Source: Icerya purchasi (lineage: Eukaryota; Arthropoda; Insecta; Hemiptera; Monophlebidae). Taken from it: a stretch of DNA of 64,000 nt. The notes below the pieces were generated by a model, which did not search any database, was not told the DNA's origin, and worked only from the letters and a program-made list of their open reading frames with translations. How positions within the stretch are numbered: the stretch's first letter is position 1; every line of letters starts with the position of its first letter. The position numbers and the translations under genes were made by a program. Positions 46,501 to 57,135 of the stretch are shown piece by piece. The stretch spans positions 202,701,117-202,765,116 of the forward strand of contig CM077116.1 of NCBI GenBank assembly GCA_039619475.1, read 5' to 3'.

Positions 46501-49500
46501 CACAATTTATATTTTTTGCTCCTTTTCTGAAAAATTAATTGTTGAATCACTGATATTTTTTCTTTTTGTTTATACTCGTAAAACCGTTTATAACATTGAG
46601 CCAGCAAGATTTTTAGTTTTAAAATCAGATGTATTGGCTTAAGGTGTTACTCCAAATTAAATTTTAGAAATTGCAACATAATTTGTGTAAATTTATTTAA
46701 TTTTTAGAAGTACTTTGATAGATAAATAAAATTTGTTGCTCTCATGCAACATTAAATTGACGAAGAGTTATGTCGCCTTTATATATATTTTGAAAATTTA
46801 TAGACGAAGATTGTTCGAGTAATTATCTCTACTTTCTCAAATGTAATTATTGACGTTGTAAGGATTTCAATTTTATCTTAGAAGTTAATATCCTATGCAC
46901 ATTTATTTGTAGTCAGGTAATAGTTTGAAACAGGCGAATATACATGTTGTGTGTTGTTTTTTGTATACACTATCTCTTACTATTATCAAATAGGTTACAA
47001 CATTTTAGTATTGTTTTCTTTTTTTTTTTTTTATTACAGTATATTTCGATTTCTGTTAACTAAATTCAATGTACAAATACCTTCGTTAAACAGTTTATTA
47101 AAATAATTATGTAAGATAAAAAATTCAAACAATAAAGTAATAAAGAAATAAAATAATTTTTAAAATGTATTCTTTAACCATCCACCTTGAATCGGAGAGT
47201 ATCATTTAATAATAATTTGCTTTCATCTCTAATAAATTTTCTATGTATTTTGCACTATAATATTTGATAAAATGTAAGGCCGAACACGTTGAAACGTAAT
47301 TATTTATGAACTACTGCTGCTATCGTAGGTTTCAATAGTTTTACTTATTTTTTATTTTTAAATTTTAAACTTTTTTCTATCTTAACTCACCATTAGCAAA
47401 TTATTTTTTATATTCATGTTTAAATAATTTAAGTATTTATTTTATTATACGTAATAAAATTGTTTAACTCGTAGTGAGTATCGATTTAGGTGTTGCTACT
47501 TTTTGGATTTACTAACGAAAGCATCGTATTCTATTATTTAAGACAGATGTATTAAATAATCTCTTTCTATAATCTACTATAACTTTCTTTCTTTAATATA
47601 GTTCAATTACTGAGGATGCTGTTTCATTCTTCTTAGGACCGTTGCATTGATGATAACCTTAAGGGTCCATGGAATTTCCAGCTACGCCTATAGCAATGTA
47701 ATTCAAAGGTTTTGATGCGTTTTTTCAACACAGAGTTTAGCGTCCAGCTCTCGCAGTTGTACAATAAAATTGAAAAAACAGAACATTTCAGCACTGTGAT
47801 ATGCAGTCTTAAGCTTAGCTTATCCCTGGTGAACAGGCTTTTCTTTTTGTGAACATTAATCTTGCTTGCTTTATTTACGATCGTATTTCTCTCTTTGATG
47901 TGTAGTTAACGTCAAGTATTGAGTCCAAATGATCTGCTCCAGCTTGGCTCCTTTTCCTATTATCGAATACTGTATTTGGTTTTTTTAGAAAACACCATAA
48001 TTCTTGTTTTATGGTTGCTGATAGTAAGTCCAAAGGATTTTTCTTTACGATCTACAAATTTATCTGTTATTCTATGCAACCTTCCTTACTGTTTGCTGTG
48101 AGAGACAATCGTCCGCGTATCTTGCGTCATTAATTGTAACGCCATTGATTGATCTTTCCATCGTTTTCCTGTAAGAATTCCTCGTTGAATTTTTTTAATG
48201 TATCTTCCGACTTTGCATTTTCAGTTCGTATCTCAGCTATTTATTTCCAGTATAGTTGGTTTATGATGTATAAATCATTTGTGTTTATATGAACTGACTT
48301 TAGTATTTCTATTAGTTTTTCATTATTTACGTAATCAAAGCTTTGTGGTAATCAATGGTGTATGTATAAAGTTCTGTTCAAATTTAGCGTGCGATGCGGG
48401 TTTGAACATCACCTCACCGTTGCGCGGAAAATGCGGAAGTGTCCAGTATGAATGATGCGTGCGTTTGTTTATATTGTATTTTTATTTTATAATTGAATAA
48501 TTGTCATATTTTTAATGAATGTTTAAAAAATCACTTATTTATAACTTCATATATTATCAAAAAAAGAAAAAGTAAATGAAATTTACAGAATGAACATTTC
48601 GTGAATTTCACTATTTATTTCCTCAAATTAAAAATAATAAAAGTGTAATACATCGGAGTGAGTATGAAAAAATTTAATTATTTTGTGAATGTGATATCTC
48701 CAAATATGTCACTGTCTGTAATAGATTTTAATCGTCCAATTTCAATAGAAGACTTAGCGATCACAATTAGGCCAGTAAAATCTTTAGTTGTTAATTAACG
48801 ATGTAAATAATCGGATTATTAGGATACGTGATTAATTACTGAGAAAGTTATTAGAAAGATTGTTAATTATTGCATGTGTAATAATGGAATAATTTTTATT
48901 CTCGCAATAGATTTTTGGCAACTAGTATATTATATAGACACAACTGGCCTATTCGTACCGAATTTCCAAGTCAGCCATATCATATAAAGAGAATTTGTAT
49001 TATGAAAGATAAACATATCCTAGTTCCGACCCTCAAAAATATTGTAAATGTTTTTTACGGAAAATGGGGATTTCTCTTATTTTTTTACATAATATCTTTT
49101 CTTTTATAATATTTGTTCGTTTTATTCCATAGAATCGACCGTTTTTCCACTTCGGTAATTAATTGTTTCGTTATTATAATTAAAAATACATAAAACCACA
49201 ACGAACCACTTAACCAGTGTTATAAACTTACTACTTTAAATCTGCGCGTGAATGATGAAAATCAAACCAATCCGTGTGAACGTTTTAATTGCACGCGTGC
49301 GCCACTACCTCGAATTGTGTTCACACTGCACAGATTACATTAGTTTGAAACAATTTTCGCATCGTATGTCACTTTGGACAATGTTGATATTCATATCCCT
49401 GCAGCGTTGCGTAGGTGTACCTATTGCAAACAAAACTTTATCACTAGTGCCTATGCAATTTTTAAACCTGAACTAGGAGCACCTTTTTCATGATTCCTGT

Positions 49501-50469
49501 TAAACTGTGAAGTTTATTAGCAGCTTGTAAGCTAATCTTTACTTCTCATATTTCCTATCCACAGAATCGATTGTGTACAATACTTCTTGGCCAGAAAAAT
49601 CTCTGTTTAACTTATAATTAAATGTATTTTTAATATTCAACAAGAAACTCGCTAATTGTTATTTAATATATGATCCATATTAACATCCATAAAAGTTAAT
49701 ATTGGTGTTTTCGTTTTATAATTATTAATTATATTTAGATATGAAAATCTCATACAACTAATTGGTAAAATATTTTCAGGCTTGTACTTCCAATATTTAT
49801 TCCCTGTTGCCATTTTCTTAGAAAAATCGGCTTTAGCAGAACACGAAACAATCCATGATCACGTGTTAAATTGCATAAAATAGACGTTTTAGAATCGGTG
49901 GATTTAAAAGTAGACATGTTAAAGAAGCAACTGAAATTATAATTCCTAATTAATAATAATCATGATAGAAAGGAGGGTTTGCAGCTGAGTTCGTCTTCGG
50001 AACTTGTCAGTCTATTAAAAAGAAGCATAATGAAAAATTAAGATAAAAAGCACTGCACAAAATACAGAGCTGTCAGTAACCTCACAGGAATTTATCAGTT
50101 TAACAAGTATTAATGGCTTACTTGCTAACGAAGTTCACGAATAATTGTCGTTGTAACTAATGATCTTTCCATTTCCAGTCTGAGGGAAAAAAGATCATAA
50201 TTTACGAAATCGAAGTCGACGAAAGTTTTAGTTTAAATTCTGATGATGAATCGTGCAAACGTGTTTGAAACGTGTGTTTAATAGTGACGCGGTTTCAGCC
50301 AAAAATTTCAATTCTACTTCCGTTTGTAGTTAATTACAGCTAATTTTGCGAATTTTTTTGCGATATCTATTTTGAACCGATATACGGGGCTGTGTTAGTG
50401 GAAAATTTTTTGCATTGTTGCCTTTTTTTATTCTAAGTATTTTTTGGTTTCTGCGTGTTTTTTTAAAAA

Positions 50470-50506
<37 letters not shown>

Positions 50507-53500
50507 TGGTAAATAATTTTCTACTGAAAGAATGTTTTTAAAGTTGAGTTATTTTTATGGCCGAATGGCGACATTCCATATGCCACCGGAAAATCCTGTG
50601 ATGCTACTTTCTATTACTTAAATATGTTACAGAAAGGGATGAATTGTTTATTGTGGTTTGTGTTTCAGTAAATTACTGCAAAAAATATTTTAAAATAACA
50701 TCTAAACATAAATACGAATATTTTATACCTGTTTTATTTTTTTTTGTACACGTTGCCACCGTAACGAACTAATATACGGGAAATAATAATACCAATCACA
50801 CAAGGGTGTCACCAGCCGATAAGCCAGGGAGGGTCAAGATGAGTTGCTAGTCGCCAGGGGGGCGGGCAAAATGATAGAAAGAGGATATGAGTTATAGGAA
50901 AAATAAAATTTATAAGTTGTAAAGGCTTAATATTTTATTAAACAAGAATAAAATCTTAATTAAAACATGAGTTTTCGAAATTGTCCATGATTACGCGCCT
51001 ATGAATACTCATCAATGCTAGTTAATTAAAAAGTTTCAAGGCTCCATGGGGGGGCAGCTGCCCCTCCCTGCCCCCCGCTGGCGACGCCCATGCAATCACA
51101 TGGTATCACGGTGAATATTTTTTTATTAGTTAATCATTTTTCAAACTTAATTATCAGATGTATGTCGTGAAAAATTTTAAATTTATTACTATTCTTGAAT
51201 TACAACAATCTATATGTTCGAATTGTAATTGTGTTCAGCTTGTAAGAGTGAGGATTATTATTTATTTGTAGGTATAATTTCAGTTTGAAAATAATTGTAT
51301 GTTTTTTCTATATTTTTATTTATATTGTAATAACGTAGGTCTTAATTCAGATGTAAATGCTGATGAAATGGAAGAAAAAGCCAGGTTAATTTTTCAAGTA
51401 CTGGAGTTACAAAATACTTTGGATGGTAAGTAGTTGTTGACTTGTATGAATATTTTTTTCATCGTATGTATTACGATAATATCATTGTACATTTTTTTTC
51501 TTAAATAGGACAAATTTTAAATGATAACCATTCTGGGCAAAATTTTCAAAATACATTAAAACAATTCCTTATAAACCGGGAAAATAAAAATAGGAGTACT
51601 TATCACCGACTAGAAATATTTAAAAACGCAGTGTGTTCGGAAATTACCTTTGATCATTAATATACATTTATTTTTATCATTTGTATGTTTTATAACTTAA
51701 AAATTATTAGTACTCTTAGTAGTAATATATGTCGGAAATTGTATATTTTAGGTTCTAAATTAATTGTAAAATACCATCAAGTGATTGTAATGTTGGAAGT
51801 TTTCAGAAAAATACTGCAGTAAAGTAAAAATATGTATTTGATAAGATAAAAGTAATCTTTTGTATAGATTTAACTCTAATAAAAGAGCTTGCCCTGAAGG
51901 TTAGAAGTATGAAGTAAGGTTGGATTTTGAAAATGTTAGTTATCGGTTAGACGGTGATGAGGTATGCATCAGCTTTTAAACGGATGGAAGAAGAATTTGT
52001 CTTAATCTTTAAACTACGATTCCTTGTCTTTCCCAATATACGATCGTTTACACAGTGTTCAAAATATTTTCCATTTCAACATGTTATACTTCGTTCCCAC
52101 TATGTCGTCTGTCGGGACGATTTTTTATCGTGTGTCGTAGCGGCAGAACATTTTATGTGAAGCTATTCACACTTGTCCGACAACGATTTTGTGTCGGATC
52201 AGACAAAAATTATCGTGTGTTTTGTCAGCCCTCCCGTTCGGAAAATAAACGTGTCGGATCAACGCTCGCATATGATCGCAAATGGCGCTGTTCACATTTG
52301 TTGGTTGTCGGGCCGACCCCGCCCGTGCCGGACCCCCTGTGCCGCCCGCGCGTTGCTGCCGCTCGCTCGCATCGCGCATACACATTTTGGTGCGCAAGCA
52401 GAGTTGTTGTATTGTTCTTCGTAATAATGGCTGTACTAAATATAAATTCTGAAGGTTTAATATCACTTGTTGAGGAAAGACCAGTTCTTTGGGACAAGAC
52501 TGTAAATGAGTATAAAGATAAGTCTTTAAAGCTAGCTGCTTGGCGAGAAGTTTGTTGCCAGCTCATACCAGATTTCGACAAGAACGATGAAAAAGAAAGA
52601 CAGCAGTATGGTAAGTGGCAGTATTTTATTTAAGTAATAGAAAGTAGCTATACAAATGTTAAATAAAATTACAAATGCGGATTAATTTAGGTATGCATTT
52701 CATTTTGCCAAGGCACCATGCCTACTGTTGAAACGAAGTAGTTCGCAAATTCAGATCGTATATCATTTGCAATAGGTCCACCTCGTGGATTACCGATTTG
52801 CAGTCCTTGTTGCATCGGATTATCTGCAGCATTCTGTATCTCTTCGAAGTTAAGCCCGTCCTTTTCCCTTATAAAATTATGTAATACTGTACACGCTTTT
52901 ACAATTTCGATGGCCGTGTCTGGGTGGACATCCAATGGTCGATGAAATAATCTCCATTTATTGGCTAAAATACCGAACGCACATTCAACGTACCTTCTGG
53001 CCCGACTCAAACGGTAGTTAAATATTTTTTTCGTGTTATCCAAATGAGTGCCTCCATAAGGTCTCAGCAGATTTGTTGACAAAGGAAAAGCTTCATCGCC
53101 AACGAAAACATACGGCATTTCTTTTTGTAATGTTGCATGTAGAGGCCTCGCTTTTGGTATATTTAAACTACCCTAGTTCATTTTTTTCCATATAGTCGAC
53201 TCTTTGAATATCGAAGAATCGCATTCTTTTTCGTATGAGCCAACACTGATAAAAATAAAACGATATTCCGGATCAACAACGGCGAATAAAACAAATGAGA
53301 AATAATGTTTGTAATTAAAATACATTGAGCCACTTTTATTTGGTTTTACAACTCTCATATGTTTACCATCAACGGCTCCAAGGCAGTGTGGAAAATTGGC
53401 TTTAATTTCAAAACTCTGTGCAATTTCCAACCATTTACTTTCAGTATCAGGCAATTTCATAAATTCGTATCTTAATGTGTCCCAGATAGTACGACTCACT

Positions 53501-55336
53501 TCTTTGCAGATTTTACTAATAGTTGACACGCCTACTCTGTAACTGTAGTGCAATTCTCTGAAGGAACAGCCCGATGCACAATACCTGAAAAATAAGAAAG
53601 TAGGTTAAATATTGACTTTTATATTTATTTTATTTACAGGTAAACTAGTATCTGCCAGGTGGGCAAATTTGCGAGATGCATGGATGAGGGCTTGTAAAAA
53701 TGAAGTTCAAAAATCTGGAGCTGGGGCGAAGACTTTTAAGCCGTATATTTATAAAGAGCAAATGCAATTTTTAAAAAAAATTGCTGAGCCCAATCGCACA
53801 CATGATTCTGTGAGCGAGCGTCCAACAGATGCACATTCAGAGGCAAACAAGTCATTTGATACAAATCCAGAGGAATCGTTACCAAGTTATCGTAAAAAGA
53901 AAAAACTCACGGACCTAGATGAAAAAATGTGCCAGTTTTTAGATAGCAGAATATCAACACACCAGGGAGATCATCCAATGCTCTCATTTTTCAAAGGTAT
54001 TCTACCGAGTGTTATGTCTTTTGGTGATGATGAAACTTTAGAGTTTCAATCAGGCGTGCTGTCATTAGCACAAAATATAAAAAAGAAGCGTGAAAATCGT
54101 TTATACTCATCAAACTACGGTTGGCAACCGCAGTCACGAGATTACATGCGATCTGAATATTCATCACAAAGCCAGAATAATCCACCGGGAAACCAAAACA
54201 CGCTCCAATCAGGTGGATATGGCTATTGGACACGCCATTCTGTCGAGCCACCATCACCTGCTTCAACTTGGTCCCAACCATCAACTTCTCAAGATTCGGA
54301 ATTAGATTTTGATAATTTTTGAAGTTTGTCAGCATGTTATTAATTCTGTTATTTCTTAAAATAAATAAGTACGAAGTAATAGCCGATTATTTTATATTTT
54401 CCTTTATAAACACATTAAATATAATTAGGTATCTTACCTTAGAAATATCGACAGCCTTTCTTCAGTGCAAATGCAGTCTCTGTAACTTGTATTTTGATAG
54501 TGTATGCTCCCTGATATTCGAGACAATAGGTCGTTGAATGTATTTATTGTCATTCTAAAATAATTGAAAAATTTAACTTCGTCACTTCTTAGTTCAGTTA
54601 TTAAGTTCTGAAATATTCCCAAAGTAAATCTTTCCCTCAGAATTGGGTGCACCCAATATCTTCTGTTTTTAGCTGTCTTTCGTTTCCTCCACAAATAATA
54701 CATCACAACAAAAGCTTCGTCGACGTCCATCGTGTACAGAAGACTCTTTTTGACTGTCGTTTAATGGCGCCAGCTGCGGTCGTGACCGACAGCCGACTAG
54801 TGTGAACAGAGGCGCCGACACCCGATTAAAATCGGAATCCGACAGACGACATAGTGGGAACGCGAAGTTACCAGATACTGTTGTGATACTTCTAACGATG
54901 AGCTACTCTTCTCAATTTAATAGTTGCGAAATACCCGACTTCGATGGCAAGTAATTTCTTTAGGATCAAAAGATGTAAATAAAAACTACCACATTCATAA
55001 ACTAGTTTTTAGCAACATATGCAGGATCGGTAAATTAAACGCGAAGACACACGACTTATCTCTTGATTAGTTGTAGGTTTTTAATTTTTTTATTTTATTT
55101 CACTTATAAACTGAATTTGATACGGTGATGTTGGTAAAATGAATTTTTCTGGGCTAAAACACTCCATAATTTGTTTATTTTTCTTTCAAATTTTAGATTT
55201 ATCACAAAGAGTCGATACGGTAAAAGAAGAAAATTTAAAATTACGTTCTGAAAATCAAGTACTCGGGCAGTATATCGAAAATCTGATGTCAGCTTCTAGC
55301 GTATTTCAGTCAACGACGGCGAAGTCGAAAAAATGA
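43472..55336 (+). CDS. SCOC: short coiled-coil protein (SCOC / UNC-69 family)
   Basis: SCOC binds the small GTPase ARL1 at the Golgi and, with FEZ1/UNC-76, acts in autophagy control and axonal transport. Four plus-strand exons join in frame with GT-AG introns: 43472-43538, 44226-44327, 51339-51425 and 55197-55336, giving 131 codons plus stop. Residues 1-65 are a poorly conserved, acidic N-terminus. From about residue 66 the family core appears: [18 protein letters not shown], then [20 protein letters not shown] and [18 protein letters not shown]. This is a leucine-heptad coiled coil, nearly identical to vertebrate SCOC (82-159 residues by isoform). The start is the only in-frame ATG of exon 1. 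The two large introns (7.0 and 3.8 kb) are full of transposons. Function is inferred from the very strong conservation of the core. Confidence 0.94.
43539..44225 (+). other. SCOC intron 1
   Basis: 0.7 kb of AT-rich intron; nothing recognised. Confidence 0.7.
44226..44327 (+). CDS. SCOC: SCOC exon 2
   Basis: Acceptor TTATAG, donor A/GTAAGT. 34 residues, acidic and polar ([19 protein letters not shown], then FTEENYD). Not conserved outside close relatives as far as I can tell; supported by phase and splice sites. Confidence 0.75.
44545..45365 (+). pseudogene. jockey-like LINE 3' fragment (RT palm to tail)
   Basis: The fragment opens in the RT palm: [17 protein letters not shown] (the FADD catalytic box with Ala to Ser) and [12 protein letters not shown]. 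It continues with [16 protein letters not shown] and, after a stop, [28 protein letters not shown]. This is the order seen in jockey-clade LINEs. Stops interrupt it several times. The tail near 45340-45370 ends in GGGAGAAAAAAAG, a plausible LINE 3' end. It is a 5'-truncated dead insertion in the same orientation as SCOC. Confidence 0.8.
47620..48400 (-). pseudogene. antisense LINE reverse-transcriptase fragment
   Basis: Read on the minus strand from 48385: IDYHKA (the D..KAFD box) then IEILKS-like sequence; [11 protein letters not shown] (YADD catalytic box) with QQTVRK at about 48140-48090; [26 protein letters not shown]; and the thumb block [20 protein letters not shown], then [17 protein letters not shown] near 47690. 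Order and motifs are those of an APE-type LINE RT. Many stops and frameshifts are present; it is a dead, 5'-truncated copy. Confidence 0.75.
50470..50506. repeat. (ATT)n microsatellite
   Basis: About 12 perfect ATT units. Confidence 0.9.
50801..51092. mobile_element. 292-bp hAT-like non-autonomous element
   Basis: A perfect 8-bp target duplication CAATCACA flanks it (50793-50800 and 51093-51100). The terminal inverted repeats are CAAGGGTGTCACCAGC on the left and GCTGGCGACGCCCATG on the right (3-4 mismatches in 16). A subterminal CAGGGAGGG motif is also inverted at both ends. An 8-bp duplication with CA...TG ends fits the hAT superfamily (P elements also make 8 bp). GC-rich ends and an AT-rich centre; no ORF. 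Confidence 0.85.
51339..51425 (+). CDS. SCOC: SCOC exon 3
   Basis: Acceptor AACGTAG, donor G/GTAAGT. It encodes [20 protein letters not shown] and VLELQNTLD, the first heptads of the conserved coiled coil. Confidence 0.93.
51509..51660 (+). CDS. candidate alternative SCOC terminal exon
   Basis: 84 bp after exon 3 a good acceptor (TTTTTTTTCTTAAATAG) opens a reading frame in exact phase with exon 3: the split G joins GA to give Gly, then [20 protein letters not shown] continues to [18 protein letters not shown] and TAA. Fifty codons stay open in very AT-rich DNA, where a stop would be expected sooner. AATAAA follows at 51878-51883. Used instead of exon 4 it would give a 135-residue protein with only the first part of the coiled coil. 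I do not recognise the sequence. It could be chance; no transcript evidence is available. Confidence 0.35.
51878..51883 (+). terminator. candidate poly(A) signal of the alternative SCOC exon
   Basis: AATAAA about 220 bp after the TAA of the candidate exon. Confidence 0.3.
52087..52117 (+). repeat. Harbinger left terminal inverted repeat
   Basis: Pairs with 54837-54867 over more than 24 bp (core CGTTCCCACTATGTCGTCTG). Confidence 0.9.
52427..54322 (+). CDS. Harbinger MADF/BESS-like DNA-binding protein
   Basis: This is the second gene of Harbinger elements; in the family it binds the transposon ends and helps import the nuclease. Two exons, 52427-52610 and 53640-54322, join in frame (donor G/GTAAGT, acceptor TTTACAG) into 288 codons plus stop. 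Residues about 10-105 form a MADF/Myb-like trihelix: [31 protein letters not shown], then [17 protein letters not shown] and [16 protein letters not shown]-like segment follows at about 180-215 ([32 protein letters not shown]). The tail is Gln/Ser/Pro-rich and ends SELDFDNF. No stop or frameshift is seen, so this gene may still be able to make protein. Start ATG at 52427; upstream frames are stopped. Confidence 0.88.
52687..54730 (-). pseudogene. Harbinger nuclease (HARBI1-like DDE), one nonsense codon
   Basis: This is the catalytic transposase. Two minus-strand exons, 54730-54438 and 53584-52687 (donor AG/GTAAGA, acceptor TTTCAG), give 396 codons before the final stop. The N-terminus ([18 protein letters not shown]) leads into an HTH-like region ([20 protein letters not shown]). 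The DDE domain has the first Asp in [15 protein letters not shown], the second in [10 protein letters not shown] and the third acidic position in [31 protein letters not shown] and [11 protein letters not shown] are typical of HARBI1 nucleases (about 350 residues). The only defect is TAG at 53172-53170, between the second and third catalytic residues, in a place where related sequences usually have Glu (GAG to TAG would explain it). The protein would be cut before the last catalytic residue. Confidence 0.9.
54837..54867 (-). repeat. Harbinger right terminal inverted repeat
   Basis: Complement of the left end; ends GGGAACGCGAAG followed by TTA. Confidence 0.9.
55197..55336 (+). CDS. SCOC: SCOC exon 4 (last coding)
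   Basis: Acceptor AATTTTAG. It encodes [40 protein letters not shown] and TAKSKK to TGA. The block is almost identical to vertebrate SCOC and is the strongest evidence for the gene. Confidence 0.96.
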
Positions 55337-56100
55337 ATGATTTTTTATTTACCTTTTTTGCTATTCATTGCGCATTCTCTTTTTTGCCATATATTTTTAT
55401 TATTATTTTCACCTATTTTATTATTCGTCTTTGCGATACATCATCGGTTTGTATTTGTTTTCTGAAAATTTATAAAAATTGCTTTTCGTTTCGCCCGAGT
55501 CTGCGATGCACACGTTTTCGTACACGACGATGATGAATTTGCAAAGAAAACACCAGATTATAAATTAGACGACTGACACGTGACTTAGAAATAGGTAGTA
55601 TAATCTCCGATAAGCCATATTCGACGGAGAAATGAGTGGAAAATGGGTCGTGAATTTACAAGATTTTATTCAAGTCGGTAATGTTATTAGAACGGATCCG
55701 GTGGCTAGTATATCAGTCGATTTGAATTTACGGTGGCCATAAGAAGACACGGATATCCGCATCATGGTGCCAAAAATGTCCGCGTTGAAAATAAGCGTTT
55801 CGAGAAGCAAAATAAAACGTGATATCTGTTTATAAGCCGGCAATATGTGCCATATGTGGACTTATTAGTGTGGAACACAGAAAATTTCACTGTTAATTAC
55901 AAAATGGTCAAAACTGTTTAAGTTAATCTAATTTTAGATTTTGCTGAATTTCGTGCTTACCGAAATTGTTAATAAACTGTAATGTGAATTTTGTTCATTT
56001 CATTTGTATACATTTTATACCCTATTTAACAGACACTAACGAAGTTAGTAATAAATAATTTTGTTTTAATGAAAATATTAAGCGCAAATGTCTCAATAAA
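55337..56100 (+). other. SCOC 3' UTR and flank
   Basis: No gene is seen. Candidate plus-strand poly(A) signals AATAAA lie at 55811-55816 and 55971-55976, the former 475 bp after the stop. Confidence 0.5.
55811..55816 (+). terminator. candidate SCOC poly(A) signal
   Basis: AATAAA in the 3' flank; another follows at 55971-55976. Base composition makes either weak. Confidence 0.3.
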
Positions 56101-56109
56101 TACAATGAT

Positions 56110-57135
56110 GTATTCTGAAGGTTTTGCGAGATGAAAATATTTATATCGGTTATTATATTTTCTCGCAGCCTTATTATTTTACGGCCGGAATATCAGTCTG
56201 GATCCGAAAATCTCACAGTATTTTATTTTGGTTTCGTTATATATTACTTTTTCCGGTTTATGCTCCCACCATTTTTTACTTGATGAGAAGCCGTATTTTT
56301 TATATAGGCTCTAGCGGATCATTATTACGGCCACTCTATTATGGCTTTGTAAAATACTCAGTTTGTACAATCGTCTGGCAACAACATACTATATGTTCTA
56401 CCGTTTCTTCTGCTATTATTATTATTATTATTATTTGAGGGCAAATCGCAGTTTATAATTAAACTATAGAATTGTTTTTTAATCTTGGTTTAATTTTTTC
56501 TGCAATTTTGAACAATGATTTATAATTTTTGGATCATGTTGCCAATAGAAACGAATTAATTTCAACTTTTTACTATTTCTTTTACCAAAATTATGTCTGC
56601 CCATTACTCGGGTTTCTCCTGTCTTTCTTTAGCTTATTTGGCTAATAAAAATTACAAAATGAATCATTTAATTTAAGTTTTTGTTCCTTTATTATTCCAG
56701 ATGGATTGGCATAAAAATCGTTGCTTTCCTCTTCTTTTGCTGCCATGGTAGGAACGTATATCTGTATTATTATACGTTTTGCCTTTTCGTTTATATTTGA
56801 TTTTAACTATTACTATTCTGTCGGGATAATTTTTAAATTTTAAAACTTTGTTAGAAAAATCTTTATGTATTAAAATGCCTACCTCCCGTCTCCTGTAGGA
56901 CATTTGTACTGTCTGAATGTTTAGCTCTATTATCTTTTTTCAAATTATAATTTCAGCTAGTCCTGAAACTGCAATTTTTCCCCCTGAATGCATGTTTTAG
57001 TTCCGTTAACCTTACTTCAGATTTTAGGGTTTTAACATTTAGGATATCAATTTTGAATTTTTTAAATTTTTCATTTGTTGACCTACTACTCCATTTTTTA
57101 TAACTCCATTCGGTTTTGATTATACTTTCTGAATA
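56110..57135 (-). pseudogene. antisense LINE, endonuclease joined to C-terminal tail
   Basis: Read on the minus strand from 57135, an APE-type endonuclease appears: DILNVKTLKSEVRLTEL, REVGILIHKDFSNKVLKFKN, YPDRIVIVKIKYKR and MGRHNFGKRNSKKLKLIRFY, WQHDPKIIN. Directly after a short (AAT)n run comes the C-terminal part of a LINE polyprotein: AEETVEHIVCCCQTI, then WWEHKPEKVIYNE and DFRIQTDIPAV. The whole reverse transcriptase between them is missing, so this is an internal deletion or a chimera of two LINEs. Stops and frameshifts are frequent. It is dead. Confidence 0.7.

Larger units (their letters stand above)
44328..51338 (+). other. SCOC intron 2 (7.0 kb)
   Basis: Holds a plus-strand jockey-like LINE fragment (44545-45365), an antisense LINE RT fragment (47620-48400) and a hAT-like element (50801-51092). 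It also has a G run (about 46457-46468) and an (ATT)n microsatellite (50470-50506). Stretches 45366-47619 and 48401-50469 show nothing recognisable. Confidence 0.7.
52087..54867. mobile_element. PIF/Harbinger DNA transposon (about 2.8 kb)
   Basis: Terminal inverted repeats: left CTTCGTTCCCACTATGTCGT (52089 onward, extending through CTGTCGG) and right as its complement ending GGGAACGCGAAG at 54867, with a 2-bp difference near the tip. A TTA lies beside each end (52084-52086 and 54868-54870), matching the 3-bp TWA duplication of Harbinger. It has both expected genes, pointing towards each other: a MADF-domain protein on the plus strand and a DDE nuclease on the minus strand. The nuclease coding sequence lies partly within the intron of the MADF gene. 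It is by far the most complete cut-and-paste element here. It is inserted in SCOC intron 3. Ends are exact to a few bases. Confidence 0.92.
51426..55196 (+). other. SCOC intron 3 (3.8 kb)
   Basis: Contains a candidate alternative terminal exon (51509-51660) with a poly(A) signal, and a 2.8-kb PIF/Harbinger insertion (52087-54867). The remaining 51884-52086 and 54868-55196 are unremarkable. Confidence 0.8.

Noticed and set aside
52055..52633. 192-codon plus-strand frame over the Harbinger left end
   Set aside because: It runs from the terminal repeat into the MADF exon and past its splice donor; the real start is the ATG at 52427.
56124..56438. 104-codon plus-strand frame
   Set aside because: It is the complement of the LINE C-terminal block read on the minus strand and ends in an (ATT) repeat coding poly-Ile.
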